A program made the translations under genes and the position numbers. The notes below the pieces were generated by a model, which made no database searches, was not told the DNA's origin, and saw only the letters and a program-made list of their open reading frames with translations. A stretch of DNA of 64,000 bases from Streptomyces sp. Je 1-332 (GTDB taxonomy: Bacteria > Actinomycetota > Actinomycetes > Streptomycetales > Streptomycetaceae), in contig NZ_CP160402.1 in NCBI RefSeq assembly GCF_040730185.1, forward strand, positions 7,688,001-7,752,000, given 5' to 3'. Numbering within the stretch: position 1 is the first letter of the stretch; the number at the start of each line of letters is the position of its first letter. Below, piece by piece: positions 24,507-32,803 of the stretch.

Positions 24507-25466
24507 ATGACCACGCCCGCCACCCTTCCGTCCGGCCTTACGGTGCGCCCCGCGACGCTCGACGACGCGACGGCGGTGTGCGCGCTGCTCAACGAGATCG
24601 ACCTGCTGGAGATCGGTCGCACGGACACCGAACTCGCCGATATCCAGGGCTACTTGAAGCATCCGGAGGTCGACCTGGAGCGCGACTCCTGGTTGCTGTT
24701 CGACGACGGGCGGCTGATTGCGTACGGGCTGCTGTGGGACGAGTCCGGCGGCGAGCAGATCGACACGGAGTGCTACGCGCTGCCCGGTCGGCCCCAGGCC
24801 ACCCGCCAGCTGTTCGACCTGGTGGAGGCGCGTGCGGCGGAGCGGGCCGCCGCCAACGGAGCGGACCGGGCGGTGGTGCACCTGCACCTCAACATCGCCC
24901 CCACCATCGACCCGCGTGCGCTGCGCGGACGCGGCTGGACGACGGTCCGGCGCTACAACTCCATGGTCCGCCCCCTGTCCACGGCCACGGACCGGCTGCC
25001 CGAGCAGCCGCCCGGCGTGAGCCTGCGCCCCTGTCTGGCCGAGGAGGACCGGCGGCGCGCCCACGCGCTGCTTCAGGAGACCTTCGCCGACCACTTCGAC
25101 TTCCACCCGCGTACGTACGACCAGTGGCTGGACGACATCGACGCCGAGCGCGCCGACTGGTCCCTGCTGTGGATCGCGCACGTCGACGGCGTCGGCGACG
25201 CGGCGGTGCTGCACGCCCGCAACGACCGCACCTCGATGGCGTGGATCAGCAGTCTCGGAGTGTTGCGCCAGGTCCGGGGCCGGGGTCTGGGCAGCTATCT
25301 CCTGCGCCACGCCTTCGGCCACTGCGCGGCGCTCGGCCGCGAGCGGATAGGCCTCGGCGTGGACACCAGCAACAGCAGCGGCGCTCTCGCCCTGTACGAG
25401 CGCCACGGCATGACCCTCGACTTCGCTCTCCAGGCCTGGGAGCTGATCCGCCCCGTCGCGCGCTGA
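24507..25466 (+). CDS. Tandem-GNAT N-acetyltransferase
   Basis: 319 residues from ATG 24507 with GGAG upstream. Two GNAT domains lie in series. The first (about 10-150) is degenerate (AVVHLHLNIAPTIDPRALRGRGW). The second (about 165-319) has a good motif A (WISSLGVLRQVRGRGLGSYLLRHAFGHCAALG) and motif B (IGLGVDTSNSSGALALYERHGM). This layout is that of mycothiol-synthase-like duplicated acetyltransferases, but the sequence is too diverged to call MshD. The acceptor is unknown. Confidence 0.85.
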   Translation: MTTPATLPSGLTVRPATLDDATAVCALLNEIDLLEIGRTDTELADIQGYLKHPEVDLERDSWLLFDDGRLIAYGLLWDESGGEQIDTECYALPGRPQATRQLFDLVEARAAERAAANGADRAVVHLHLNIAPTIDPRALRGRGWTTVRRYNSMVRPLSTATDRLPEQPPGVSLRPCLAEEDRRRAHALLQETFADHFDFHPRTYDQWLDDIDAERADWSLLWIAHVDGVGDAAVLHARNDRTSMAWISSLGVLRQVRGRGLGSYLLRHAFGHCAALGRERIGLGVDTSNSSGALALYERHGMTLDFALQAWELIRPVAR

Positions 25467-25492
25467 CGGATGCCTCCTGAGCCGGCGCCCCG

Positions 25493-26431
25493 CTACACGG
25501 CCGCCGGAAACGCGAACCGTACGCCGGTCAGCCGCTCCGAGAGATCCCACAGCCGCCGCCCGGTCTCCGTGTCCGTCGCCACGGGAGCCAGTTGCACCCG
25601 CGTCGGCGCGCCGCGCAGCTCGGCCATACCGCCGGGACCGATGAACTGACCGCTCTCCACTGCTGGTTCGGTCGCCGCGTACAGCTGGGGGAGTGCGCCG
25701 TCAGCCGGGCGCTGGGCGAACAGCGGGTTGCCGATGCGGCCGAGCAGCACGCGCCACAGGCCGATCGGAGTGCCCGTCTGGAGGTGGGTGGCGGTATAGC
25801 CGGGGTGGGCGAGCACGCTGCGCACCGGGCTGCGTGACTCGGCGAGGCGGAGGTGGAGTTCGCGGCCGAAGACGGCGTTGGCGAGCTTCGACTGGTTGTA
25901 GTAGCCCATGGGCTTGTAGCCGCGCTCGCCCGTCAGGTCGTCGAAGCGGATGCACCCCTGCCGATGGTTGATCGAACTCACCGTCACCACGCGCGGATCG
26001 GTCCCCGCGGCCAGCAGGTCGAGCAACAGGCCGGTGAGCGCGAAGTGGCCGAGGTGGTTGCAGGCGAACTGCAGCTCGTGGCCCTGCCTGCTGAGCGTGC
26101 GAGGCGGCGCCATCACGCCCGCGTTGTTGATGAGCACGTCGAGGCGCGGGTGGTCGGCGCGCAGCCGATCGGCGAAGCCGCGGACCGAATCGAGGTCGGC
26201 CAGGTCGAGGCGGCGCACTTCGAGGCTCGCGTCCGGCTGTCCCGCGGTGATCTCCGCTACCGCTCGCCGGCCCTTCTCTTCGTCGCGGACCGCTAGGACC
26301 ACGTGCCCGCCTTGCCGGGCGAGTGCCCGGGTGGTCGCCAGACCGAGGCCGCTGTTGGCTCCGGTGACGACGAACACCCGCTCGGTCTGGTCGGGGATCT
26401 GCTCGGTTGTCCAGCGCTGTTGCTGCGTCAT
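25493..26431 (-). CDS. Short-chain dehydrogenase/reductase (SDR), retinol-dehydrogenase-like
   Basis: 312 residues. SDR motifs: VFVVTGANSGLGLATTRALA (TGxxxGxG cofactor site), LDVLINNAGVMAPP (NNAG), VVTVSSINHRQG (catalytic Ser) and YYNQSKLANAVF (YxxxK). It probably reduces or oxidises a carbonyl with NADP(H). The start at 26431 is supported by a promoter: TTGACA (complement of 26462-26467), a 17-bp spacer and CAACAT (complement of 26439-26444), so the mRNA would begin almost at the ATG (leaderless). The promoter overlaps a repeated motif shared with the divergent TetR gene, its likely regulator. Confidence 0.88.
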   Translation of the reverse strand: MTQQQRWTTEQIPDQTERVFVVTGANSGLGLATTRALARQGGHVVLAVRDEEKGRRAVAEITAGQPDASLEVRRLDLADLDSVRGFADRLRADHPRLDVLINNAGVMAPPRTLSRQGHELQFACNHLGHFALTGLLLDLLAAGTDPRVVTVSSINHRQGCIRFDDLTGERGYKPMGYYNQSKLANAVFGRELHLRLAESRSPVRSVLAHPGYTATHLQTGTPIGLWRVLLGRIGNPLFAQRPADGALPQLYAATEPAVESGQFIGPGGMAELRGAPTRVQLAPVATDTETGRRLWDLSERLTGVRFAFPAAV

Positions 26432-26454
26432 GCGGCACATGTTGTCGCCGGTGG

Positions 26455-26492
26455 CACTCAGTGTCAAGAGGCGCCTGAGTGTCATGAAAGGC
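26455..26492. promoter_or_regulatory. Direct-repeat operator and SDR promoter in the SDR/TetR gap
   Basis: Two similar 12-14-bp elements, ACTCAGTGTCAAGA (26456-26469) and CCTGAGTGTCATGA (26474-26487), are spaced 18 bp apart. The first overlaps the -35 TTGACA of the SDR promoter and also contains the small dyad CACTCAGTG. Good candidate TetR binding sites. Confidence 0.5.
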
Positions 26493-26512
26493 ATGGCGTG
26501 TACCATGAGCAG

Positions 26513-27124
26513 GTGAGTCCGCGACCCGAAGTGACCATGGCCGAGCGCAAACGGCAGCTCGTCTCGAACGAGTTGACCGAAGCGGCGCTGCAGCTCCTTG
26601 CCCGAAAGGGGTTCGACGCGGTCACCATCGACGAGATCGTGACCACGGCGGGCGTCTCCCGGCGGACGTTCTTCCGTTACTTCGCCTCCAAGGAGGACGT
26701 GGTCGTCCAGTTCCTGGCCGACATGGGAGTCGGTATCCACGCGGAGTTGGCGGCGCGACCCGCCGACGAGCGGCCCTCCGTGGCGCTGCGGCACGCGGTC
26801 TGGGTTCCCCTCGCCGCATGTGGCGACCACTGCGAGCGGGTGCTGCCCGTGGTGCGGCTGATTCTGCGCACCCCGGCCCTGCGCGCCCGCTTCCTGGAGC
26901 ACCAGGCGCAGTGGGGCGACGACCTGACGGGGGAGGTGGCGCGACGTCTGGGGCGCGACGCGGGCGTGGATCTGTACCCACGGCTGGCCGCCGGGATGGC
27001 GCTGTCCGCCTTCGACGCCGTGCTGCAACGGTGGAGCGACAGTGACGGCGTCGAGGATCCGGCCGCGCTGACCGACCGGGCCTTCGCCGTCATCGCCCCC
27101 GCGCTGGACGCGTCGGAAGCGTAG
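26513..27124 (+). CDS. TetR-family transcriptional regulator
   Basis: 203 residues from GTG 26513, or 195 from ATG 26537. The HTH is typical (LTEAALQLLARKGFDAVTIDEIVTTAGVSRRTFFRYFASKEDVV), with an MftR-like C-terminal helical domain (HCERVLPVVRLILRTPALRARFLEHQAQW). Divergent from the SDR gene, which it probably represses. No strong ribosome binding site precedes either start. A three-fold 28-bp tandem repeat begins 29 bp after its stop codon. Confidence 0.86.
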   Translation: MSPRPEVTMAERKRQLVSNELTEAALQLLARKGFDAVTIDEIVTTAGVSRRTFFRYFASKEDVVVQFLADMGVGIHAELAARPADERPSVALRHAVWVPLAACGDHCERVLPVVRLILRTPALRARFLEHQAQWGDDLTGEVARRLGRDAGVDLYPRLAAGMALSAFDAVLQRWSDSDGVEDPAALTDRAFAVIAPALDASEA

Positions 27125-27152
27125 GCCCGGGGGCCCTGTCGGTGGCCATCTC

Positions 27153-27236
27153 GGTGGGCCGGTGTCGGAGGGACAGTGCCGGCGGGCCGGTCCCGGCGGG
27201 AGGGCGCCGGCGGGCCGGTCCCGGAGGGGCGGTGGC
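27153..27236 (+). repeat. Three tandem 28-bp repeats after the TetR gene
   Basis: Units at 27153-27180, 27181-27208 and 27209-27236. Units 2 and 3 share the 19-mer GCCGGCGGGCCGGTCCCGG at a 28-bp offset. Unit 1 is more diverged (GGTGGGCCGGTGTCGGAGGG). They fill most of the gap to the RNase H gene. Confidence 0.8.
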
Positions 27237-27270
27237 CTCCATGCCTCTCGCGGGCTGGCATCATCGAGGG

Positions 27271-27960
27271 ATGTCTGACTTGATCATCGCCGCCTGTGAC
27301 GGAGCCGCGAAGAAGAATCCCGGCCCTGCGGCCTGGGCCTGGGTGGTCGCCGATGCCGACGAGCGCCCGCAGCGGTGGGAGGCGGGGCCGCTCGGTGACA
27401 CGACCAACAACGTGGCCGAACTGACGGCCCTGGCCGAGCTGTTGGAGTCCACGGACCCGGCCGTGCCGCTGGAGGTCCGCATGGACAGTCAGTACGCGAT
27501 GAACGCGGTTACCAAGTGGATCGCGTCCTGGAAGCGCAACGGCTGGCTGACCGCGGCGAAGAAGCCGGTGGCCAACAAGGACCTCGTCGTCCGCATCGAC
27601 GCACTCCTCCAGGGCCGGGCCGTGACCTTCCGGCACGTCGCGGCCCACCAGGCGGACGGTGACCACCTCAACGCGATCGCCGACGTCGCGGCCAGCGACG
27701 CCGCGACGACGCAGCAGTCCGCCGGAACCGCACACGGCGCCCTCACGATCCCGGAGCCCCGGCCCGAGCGCATGACCGCCTCACCTGCCGCCGCCCGGCC
27801 GCGCAAGAGCGCCACCTCCCGGTCGGGCAAGGGGAGTTCGGGCGGCGTCATCAAGGCCAAGTTCCCCGGCCGCTGCCACTGCCAGAAGCCCTACGCCGCG
27901 GGAGAGAAGATCGCGAAGAACGCGCACGGCTGGGGTCACGTGGAGTGCCGGGACGCCTGA
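27271..27960 (+). CDS. Ribonuclease HI-like protein with C-terminal Cys/His module
   Basis: 229 residues from ATG 27271. Residues 1-150 are an RNase H fold. The four acidic catalytic residues can be traced: Asp in AACDGAAKKNPGP, Glu in NNVAELTAL, Asp in RMDSQYAM and Asp in LNAIADVAAS. It should cut RNA in RNA/DNA hybrids. A Ser/Pro/Arg-rich linker follows. The last 30 residues contain CHCQKP..HGWGHVEC, a compact Cys/His set that could bind zinc and nucleic acid. This C-terminal addition is not part of standard RnhA. The gene stands alone. Confidence 0.85.
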   Translation: MSDLIIAACDGAAKKNPGPAAWAWVVADADERPQRWEAGPLGDTTNNVAELTALAELLESTDPAVPLEVRMDSQYAMNAVTKWIASWKRNGWLTAAKKPVANKDLVVRIDALLQGRAVTFRHVAAHQADGDHLNAIADVAASDAATTQQSAGTAHGALTIPEPRPERMTASPAAARPRKSATSRSGKGSSGGVIKAKFPGRCHCQKPYAAGEKIAKNAHGWGHVECRDA

Positions 27961-28179
27961 GGCCTGGGCCATGCGCGCTCACGTGCAGGGGCGCGGCGGC
28001 GGGCGGGGCCGGCGGGACGAGGACGCTAGGAGGGGCCGTCGGGTAGGCGGCCAGGGCCGGTGAGCGGTGCGGTATCCGTCATCCTGGGGCTCCTTGTCGA
28101 GGCTGGTCGTTACTGGGTCCTCGCTGGTCCTGGCGCGGCCAGGCTGGTCCTGGCCGCTCGCCCCTTGGCGCGACTCCTG

Positions 28180-29124
28180 CTACGACAGCGAGTCGACGGC
28201 CACCGAGGTCGCTTCCGCGATGAGCTTGTCGGAGGGTTCGGCGTCCTTCTTGCCTCGGTTCGACAGGATCGCCATGACGATGGGGGCGCTGTCGGGGGGC
28301 CAGACCACGGCGATGTCGTTGCGGGCGCCGTAGTAGCTGCCGGTTCCCGTCTTGTCGCCCACCACCCAGTTCTTGGGCACACCGGCCCGGATGGTGTGGT
28401 CCCCGGTGGTGTTGCTCTTCAGCCACTTGGTGAGCTGGGCGCGCTCGCCCTTGCGGAGAGCGTCCCCGAGGACGAACGCACGCAGGTCCTTGGCCAGCGC
28501 CCGGGGCGTGGACGTGTCGCGCTTCTCGCCGGGAACCCATGTGCTCAACTCGGGCTCGATGCGGTCCATTTGCGTGACGTCATCGCCCATCTTCTCCAGG
28601 ACGCCGTCCAGGCCCTTGGGCCCGCCGAGCTGGTCGAAGAGCAGGTTGGCGGCGGCGTTGTCGCTGTAGCGGACGGCGGCGTCGCACAGTTCGCCCAGGG
28701 TCATCCCGGTGTCGACGTGCTTCTCGGTCACGGGCGAGTTGGCGACCAGATCGTCCTTGGAGTACGTGATCCTCCGGTCGAGGCCGCTCAGGGAGTACTT
28801 GCGCAGCACGGCTCCGGCGGCGAGCGCCTTGAACGTGGAGTTGTAGGCGAAGCGCTCACCGGCGTTGTAGGCGACCTCGCGTCCGGTGCCGGTATCGATG
28901 GCGTAGAGGCCGAGCCGCGCGTCGAACTTGCGCTCAAGTGCCTTGAGACCGGGGGCGAACGGCTTCTTCGCCCCCGCGGGCTTCGTGGTTCCTGCGGACG
29001 TCGTGCTCGCCGTTGACGGCGACGACGAAGCCGATGGCTCGTCATCGGCGCAGGCCACGAGCGGTACGAGGCAGAGCGTGGCGACCGCGCCGAGAGCGGC
29101 GCGACGGACGCGGGTGAGCTGCAT
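28180..29124 (-). CDS. blaL: Class A beta-lactamase, predicted lipoprotein
   Basis: 314 residues from ATG 29122-29124 (GGAGG 8 bp upstream). A lipobox LVAC puts the anchor at Cys25, so the enzyme would sit on the outer face of the membrane or be released. Class A motifs are complete: S96-TF-K99, S154-D-N156, E190-P-E-L (the Glu166 position) and K258-T-G260. It hydrolyses beta-lactams through an acyl-serine. Divergent from a LysR gene followed by a serine-lactamase-like gene, as in the blaL-blaA-blaB locus of Streptomyces cacaoi, so it should be inducible. Name assigned by that gene order. Confidence 0.92.
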   Translation of the reverse strand: MQLTRVRRAALGAVATLCLVPLVACADDEPSASSSPSTASTTSAGTTKPAGAKKPFAPGLKALERKFDARLGLYAIDTGTGREVAYNAGERFAYNSTFKALAAGAVLRKYSLSGLDRRITYSKDDLVANSPVTEKHVDTGMTLGELCDAAVRYSDNAAANLLFDQLGGPKGLDGVLEKMGDDVTQMDRIEPELSTWVPGEKRDTSTPRALAKDLRAFVLGDALRKGERAQLTKWLKSNTTGDHTIRAGVPKNWVVGDKTGTGSYYGARNDIAVVWPPDSAPIVMAILSNRGKKDAEPSDKLIAEATSVAVDSLS

Positions 29125-29312
29125 GGGCAAAACCTCCGGGGCGCCGCAGAGACTGGGCGCATAGCTAGAGACCGGGCGTATGGCGGACGGGGCGGCACGG
29201 TTCCGTTGCTTTACGTGGTCGTGCGTGCCAGAGCCACCCTCGCCCCGCCGTGCGTATGCGGTCCAATACGCTCCTGCGTGGTTCCATGCTGATCTGGCAT
29301 AGGATCCGGGGC
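29125..29312. promoter_or_regulatory. Divergent bla promoter with LysR-type binding motifs
   Basis: The 188-bp gap contains GCGTAT-N8-ATACGC (29252-29271), ATGC-N7-GCAT (29286-29300) and further GCGTAT/GCGCAT half-sites near 29158-29180. LysR activators bind T-N11-A dyads of this kind, often several in a row. In the related S. cacaoi locus the LysR protein BlaA binds the region between blaL and blaA. The assignment of each half-site here is inference. Confidence 0.55.
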
Positions 29313-30224
29313 GTGGATCTGGTGGGAGCGTGTCGCGCGTTCGTCAGCGTGAGCGAGTACGGCAGCTTCACCGACGGGGCGGCCGCGGCGCGGATGTCCC
29401 AGTCGGTGGCCAGCCGTCGCGTCGCCGCGCTCGAGGAACGCTTCGGTGAGCCGCTGTTCGAGCGCACCTCGCGCCGCGCGGTTCTGACGCCCTTCGGGCG
29501 GGACATGCTGCCGACAGCCAGGCAGCTCGTGCAGGCGGCGGACGTGCTCCTCGACGAGGCGGAAGCGGTCAAACGCAAGCCCTGGCGGCTCGCGGTGCCC
29601 GGCATCTGCTCGACGGCCGGCCTCGCCCGTCTCGTCGCCGAGGCACGCGGCGACGGAGTCACACTCGACCTGCGGGTGGCGGCGCCGACCCGGCGCAGGG
29701 AGCTCCTCCACGCCCAGCAGGTGCGCGCCGCGCTGCTCGCGGTACCCGCGGACGAGGCGACATGGTCCGTGCCGCTGGGGCTCGCCGGTGTCGGTGACCC
29801 CGGCGTGCGGCGCGTCTTCCTCGAGACCCTCCGGGTCGGCCGCGCGGCCACCGGTCCGGCCCGCCGCGTCTGGATCCAGCCGGAGGACGACGTGCCGCAC
29901 ATCCGCGATCCCCTGACCCGGCTGCGCGACGCGCTGGGCCTGCGGCCCGCGCAGCTCGTCGCCGCGGCCGACCTGACGAGCGCCGCAGCCGAAGTACTGT
30001 GCTCGGGCGACCTGTTGCTGTGTTCCCTCGCGCAGGCCGAGGAACTCGCCCTGACCTGGCGGCCCATCGGTGAGGTCACCCTCGGCCGGGGGTTCGCCCT
30101 GGCCGCCGCGGCGGACGGCAATCCGCAGCACATCGAAGCGCGCCTCGGCGACGCCATCGCCCGCTGCCTGGGGGTGGGCGACGAAGCCGTCCGGGCCGGG
30201 ACGGCGCAAGGAGCGGGGCATTGA
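29313..30224 (+). CDS. blaA: LysR-family regulator of the beta-lactamase (BlaA-like)
   Basis: 303 residues from GTG 29313 ([19 protein letters not shown]), with AGGA upstream; longer in-frame starts would add a non-conserved leader overlapping operator motifs. The winged HTH is [44 protein letters not shown]. The effector domain follows. In S. cacaoi, BlaA activates blaL transcription and depends on BlaB. The gene order and orientation here are the same. The gene is followed after 67 bp by the BlaB-like gene. Confidence 0.87.
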   Translation: MDLVGACRAFVSVSEYGSFTDGAAAARMSQSVASRRVAALEERFGEPLFERTSRRAVLTPFGRDMLPTARQLVQAADVLLDEAEAVKRKPWRLAVPGICSTAGLARLVAEARGDGVTLDLRVAAPTRRRELLHAQQVRAALLAVPADEATWSVPLGLAGVGDPGVRRVFLETLRVGRAATGPARRVWIQPEDDVPHIRDPLTRLRDALGLRPAQLVAAADLTSAAAEVLCSGDLLLCSLAQAEELALTWRPIGEVTLGRGFALAAAADGNPQHIEARLGDAIARCLGVGDEAVRAGTAQGAGH

Positions 30225-30291
30225 GCGGCGGCACGAACTCCGGCACGAACGTCGGCATGGGGTCGGCACACACGCCGGTATGGGGGTTGGC

Positions 30292-31218
30292 ATGAACGGT
30301 TACCGGCGCGGCGGCGTGAGCACCGAGGCCCTCCTGCGCGATCTGCGCGGGCAGTTGCGCGACGGGGGCCTTCACGGCTGCCTGCTCGTGCGGGACCTGC
30401 ACACAGGAGACGAGCTGGGGATCGAGGCGGACACCCACCTGCCGTCCGCCTCCTTGGTCAAGGTCCCGCTCGCGCTCGCCACGCTCGAGCGGATCCGGCG
30501 GGGTGAGCTCGACGGAGCGACGGTGCTCGACGTGCGGCCGGGGCGGGTCACCACGCCCGGCCCCACCGGGCTGAGCCGATTCCGTCACCCCGCCCGGATC
30601 GCGATCGACGACCTGCTCTACCTCAGCACCTGTCTGAGCGACGGAATGGCCGCCGACGCGCTGTTCGAGCTCACACCGCCCGCTCAAGTCAGCGCCATGC
30701 TGCACGAGTTCGACATCCGGGGCATCGCCGTACGGCACAGCGTGGACGAGCTGTCCGACACTCCCGTGGAACGCTTCGACGCCGACCAGGTCCACCTCGC
30801 CCACGCTCTGGCCATCGACGCGGGTACCAGCGGCCGTGGTCACCGCGTGCCGCAGCTCGACACCACCCGGGCCAACACGGGCAGCGCCCGCACCTTCGTC
30901 GATCTGCTGCAAGCCCTGTGGACGCCGTCGAAGATCCACCCGGATGTGGCCCAGCGGCTGCGCGACCTCATGGCCCACAACGTGCTGCGGCACCGGCTCA
31001 CCCCGGATTTCAGCTCCGACGCGAGCACCTGGTCCTCCAAGACCGGCAGTCTCCTCAACCTGCGGCACGAGATCGGCGTCGTGGAGCACTCCGACGGCCA
31101 GACCTTCGCGGTCGCCGCCCTGACCGAGTCCCTCGTGCCGGCCGGCGCGCAGCCCGGCGCCGACGCCCTCATGGCGCAGGTCGCACGCAGCCTGCGCGAC
31201 CACCTCCGGCAGCTGTAG
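30292..31218 (+). CDS. blaB: Serine beta-lactamase-like regulatory protein (BlaB-like)
   Basis: 308 residues from ATG 30292; ATG 30280 is an alternative. It keeps the SxxK motif (S54-LV-K57 in PSASLVKVPLA), an SDG in place of SDN (STCLSDGMAAD) and a KTG-type triad (SSKTGSLLN), but the omega-loop Glu of active lactamases is not evident. No signal peptide is present, so it is cytoplasmic. The S. cacaoi BlaB is similarly lactamase-like, does not act as a resistance enzyme and is needed for induction. It probably takes part in sensing cell-wall or drug signals for BlaA. Short repeats of CGGCACGAA precede the start. Confidence 0.82.
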   Translation: MNGYRRGGVSTEALLRDLRGQLRDGGLHGCLLVRDLHTGDELGIEADTHLPSASLVKVPLALATLERIRRGELDGATVLDVRPGRVTTPGPTGLSRFRHPARIAIDDLLYLSTCLSDGMAADALFELTPPAQVSAMLHEFDIRGIAVRHSVDELSDTPVERFDADQVHLAHALAIDAGTSGRGHRVPQLDTTRANTGSARTFVDLLQALWTPSKIHPDVAQRLRDLMAHNVLRHRLTPDFSSDASTWSSKTGSLLNLRHEIGVVEHSDGQTFAVAALTESLVPAGAQPGADALMAQVARSLRDHLRQL

Positions 31219-31289
31219 CCAGGGGCGCCCGGCAGCTTCGACCGCTGCGGCGAGGAACTCCCTCACCAGCCACAAGAGTTGACCGCATA

Positions 31290-31337
31290 GCCGGTAGGGG
31301 CGGAAGATCCCCGGCCTGTAGGGTCGGAGAATCCTCG
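31290..31337 (+). repeat. Two imperfect 24-bp tandem repeats
   Basis: Units 31290-31313 and 31314-31337 share GCC-GTAGGG-CGGA-GATCC-CG. A third, poorer copy follows. They lie in the 186-bp gap before the methyltransferase gene, possibly within its promoter. Confidence 0.65.
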
Positions 31338-31404
31338 CCGGCCGGGTCGGGGGCACGGCGCCCACCGCACAGCGAAACCGGCCGGACACGTAGTGGAGCC
31401 ATGG

Positions 31405-32190
31405 ATGACTGCAGACGACGCCAACGTCCACATCGACACCAGCAAGCCGCACCCGGCGCGTGTCTACGACTGGCTTCTGGGCGGCAAGGACAACTACCTG
31501 GTCGATCAGGAGATGGGCGAGAAGCTGCCGCCCGAGGCGCGCGCGAACGCGGCGCGCAACAGGGCGTTCATGCAACGCGCCGCGGCCTGGCTCGCTGACA
31601 ACGGTGTCAGACAGTTCCTCGACATCGGCACCGGCATCCCGACCGCGCCGAACCTCCACCAGATCGTCCAGGCGATCGCCCCCGACTCCCGGGTCGTGTA
31701 CGCCGACAACGACCCGATCGTGCTGCGGCACGCCGAGGCCCTGCTGGTCAGCAGTCCGGAAGGGGCCACGGACTACGTCCAGGCGGACGTGCGCCGCCCC
31801 GAAGCGATCCTCGACCACGCTCGCGAACTCCTGGACTTCAAGCAGCCCATCGCGCTCTCGCTCATCGCCCTGATGCACTTCATCACCGACGAGGAGGACC
31901 CGTACGGCCTCACGCGCACCCTGGTGAACGCGCTGCCGTCCGGGAGCTATCTGGTGCTGTCCCACGGCACCACCGACGAACACCCCGAACTCGCGGACTC
32001 CGTCACCGACACCTACAAGAAGGGGCAGGTGCCCCTGAGGATGCGGCGCCGCGCAGAGGTCGAGCGCTTCTTCGAGGGACTGGAGCTGGTCGAGCCCGGC
32101 CTGGTGACGGCGACGCACTGGTACAAGGAATCACCGGCACCGAAGGCCGAGTTGAGCGGCTTCTACGTCGCTGTCGCCCGCGTCCCCTGA
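31405..32190 (+). CDS. SAM-dependent methyltransferase, Methyltransf_19 (DUF574) family
   Basis: 261 residues from ATG 31405 (GGAG 7 bp upstream). The family start motif is clear: SKPHPARVYDWLLGGKDNYLVDQEMG. The SAM site follows: QFLDIGTGIPTAPNLHQI, VVYADNDPIVLRHAEALL and the acidic DYVQADVRRPEAILDHA. The family is highly expanded in Streptomyces and its acceptor is unknown. The stop codon lies in the first unit of a 24-bp tandem duplication, and the gene converges on the secreted-protein gene at 32231. Confidence 0.88.
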   Translation: MTADDANVHIDTSKPHPARVYDWLLGGKDNYLVDQEMGEKLPPEARANAARNRAFMQRAAAWLADNGVRQFLDIGTGIPTAPNLHQIVQAIAPDSRVVYADNDPIVLRHAEALLVSSPEGATDYVQADVRRPEAILDHARELLDFKQPIALSLIALMHFITDEEDPYGLTRTLVNALPSGSYLVLSHGTTDEHPELADSVTDTYKKGQVPLRMRRRAEVERFFEGLELVEPGLVTATHWYKESPAPKAELSGFYVAVARVP

Positions 32191-32234
32191 GGGATCAGGA
32201 ACAGGCTCAGCTGAGGGCTCAGGAACAGGCTCAG
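32187..32234. repeat. 24-bp tandem duplication covering both convergent stop codons
   Basis: Units 32187-32210 and 32211-32234 are identical except for one base (CTGAGGGATC versus CTGAGGGCTC, then AGGAACAGGCTCAG). The first contains the TGA of the methyltransferase; the second contains the stop codon (TCA on this strand, 32231-32233) of the leftward gene. Confidence 0.9.
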
Positions 32235-32578
32235 GAGAACAGCACCGACCGCAGCTTCAACCGCTCGCTCGCGCCACCGGTGTGGGAGCGCAGCGTGAAG
32301 GTGTCGCCGGAGCAGTCCGCGTTCGTGAAGAGGATGGCGAAGGAGTCGGTGCGGTTCCGGGGCGAGTGCGCGGGCGGCTGGTGGTACTCCTGAGCCGCCT
32401 CGGGGAGCATGACGCACTCGCCGCTGTGCGGGTCGTGCAGCGTGGCCTGCTGTTCCTCACCCGTGCTGTCGACGTACGTGTAGTGGAAGTCGCCCGCGGC
32501 GGCGTGGGCGGAGCCGGGCAGGGTCAGGATCAGTGCGGCGGCGCCGGCCGCGGCGGTGAGTGAGTGACGAAGACGCAT
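32231..32578 (-). CDS. Small secreted protein
   Basis: 115 residues from ATG 32576-32578, with AAAGGAAG upstream. Signal peptide: MRLRHSLTAAAGAAALILTLPGSAHA, cleaved after AHA. The mature 90 residues (GDFHYTYVDSTGEEQQATLHD) hold two Cys (GECVMLP, NADCSGD) that may pair. It looks like a beta-rich extracellular protein similar to Streptomyces inhibitor-like or beta/gamma-crystallin-like small proteins. No exact family is recognised. Confidence 0.75.
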   Translation of the reverse strand: MRLRHSLTAAAGAAALILTLPGSAHAAAGDFHYTYVDSTGEEQQATLHDPHSGECVMLPEAAQEYHQPPAHSPRNRTDSFAILFTNADCSGDTFTLRSHTGGASERLKLRSVLFS

Positions 32579-32777
32579 GGGTCGCTTCCTTTGCTCGGAA
32601 CTTTGCTCGGAACGGCGAATGGGACGTGAACGCATCCCGCATTCCCGCCCTGACCAGCCAGTGCTACCGGAATCCGGAAAATGCCGCCGGCGAAACGATC
32701 CGCCCTCACCCGTTCGGTCCCGGCCAGGGCTCCGCCCGGGCGATCCGGAACGGATTCAGCAAGCACGCAAACAGCGC

Positions 32778-32803
32778 GCAAGACTTGCACTATTCTTGCG
32801 TGC
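32778..32803 (+). promoter_or_regulatory. Promoter and operator of the LacI gene, likely leaderless transcript
   Basis: GCAAG-A-CTTGC (32778-32788) is a perfect small palindrome, and CGCAAG (32777-32782) pairs with CTTGCG (32795-32800). A TATTCT -10 box (32791-32796) lies only 8 bp before the ATG at 32804 and no ribosome binding site is present. The mRNA would begin at or next to the start codon. A regulator bound here would block its own promoter. Confidence 0.6.

Noticed and set aside
30230..30295. Repeated CGGCACGAA / GTCGGCATGG units before the BlaB-like gene, considered as a CRISPR-like or operator array
   Set aside because: Only two or three degenerate short copies, no spacers; probably local slippage.
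31595..31610. CTGACA-ACGG-TGTCAG inside the methyltransferase gene, resembling the LacI-type operators at 20146 and 20453
   Set aside because: It lies about 190 bp inside a well-supported coding region with no promoter nearby; most likely chance codon use (LADNGVRQ).
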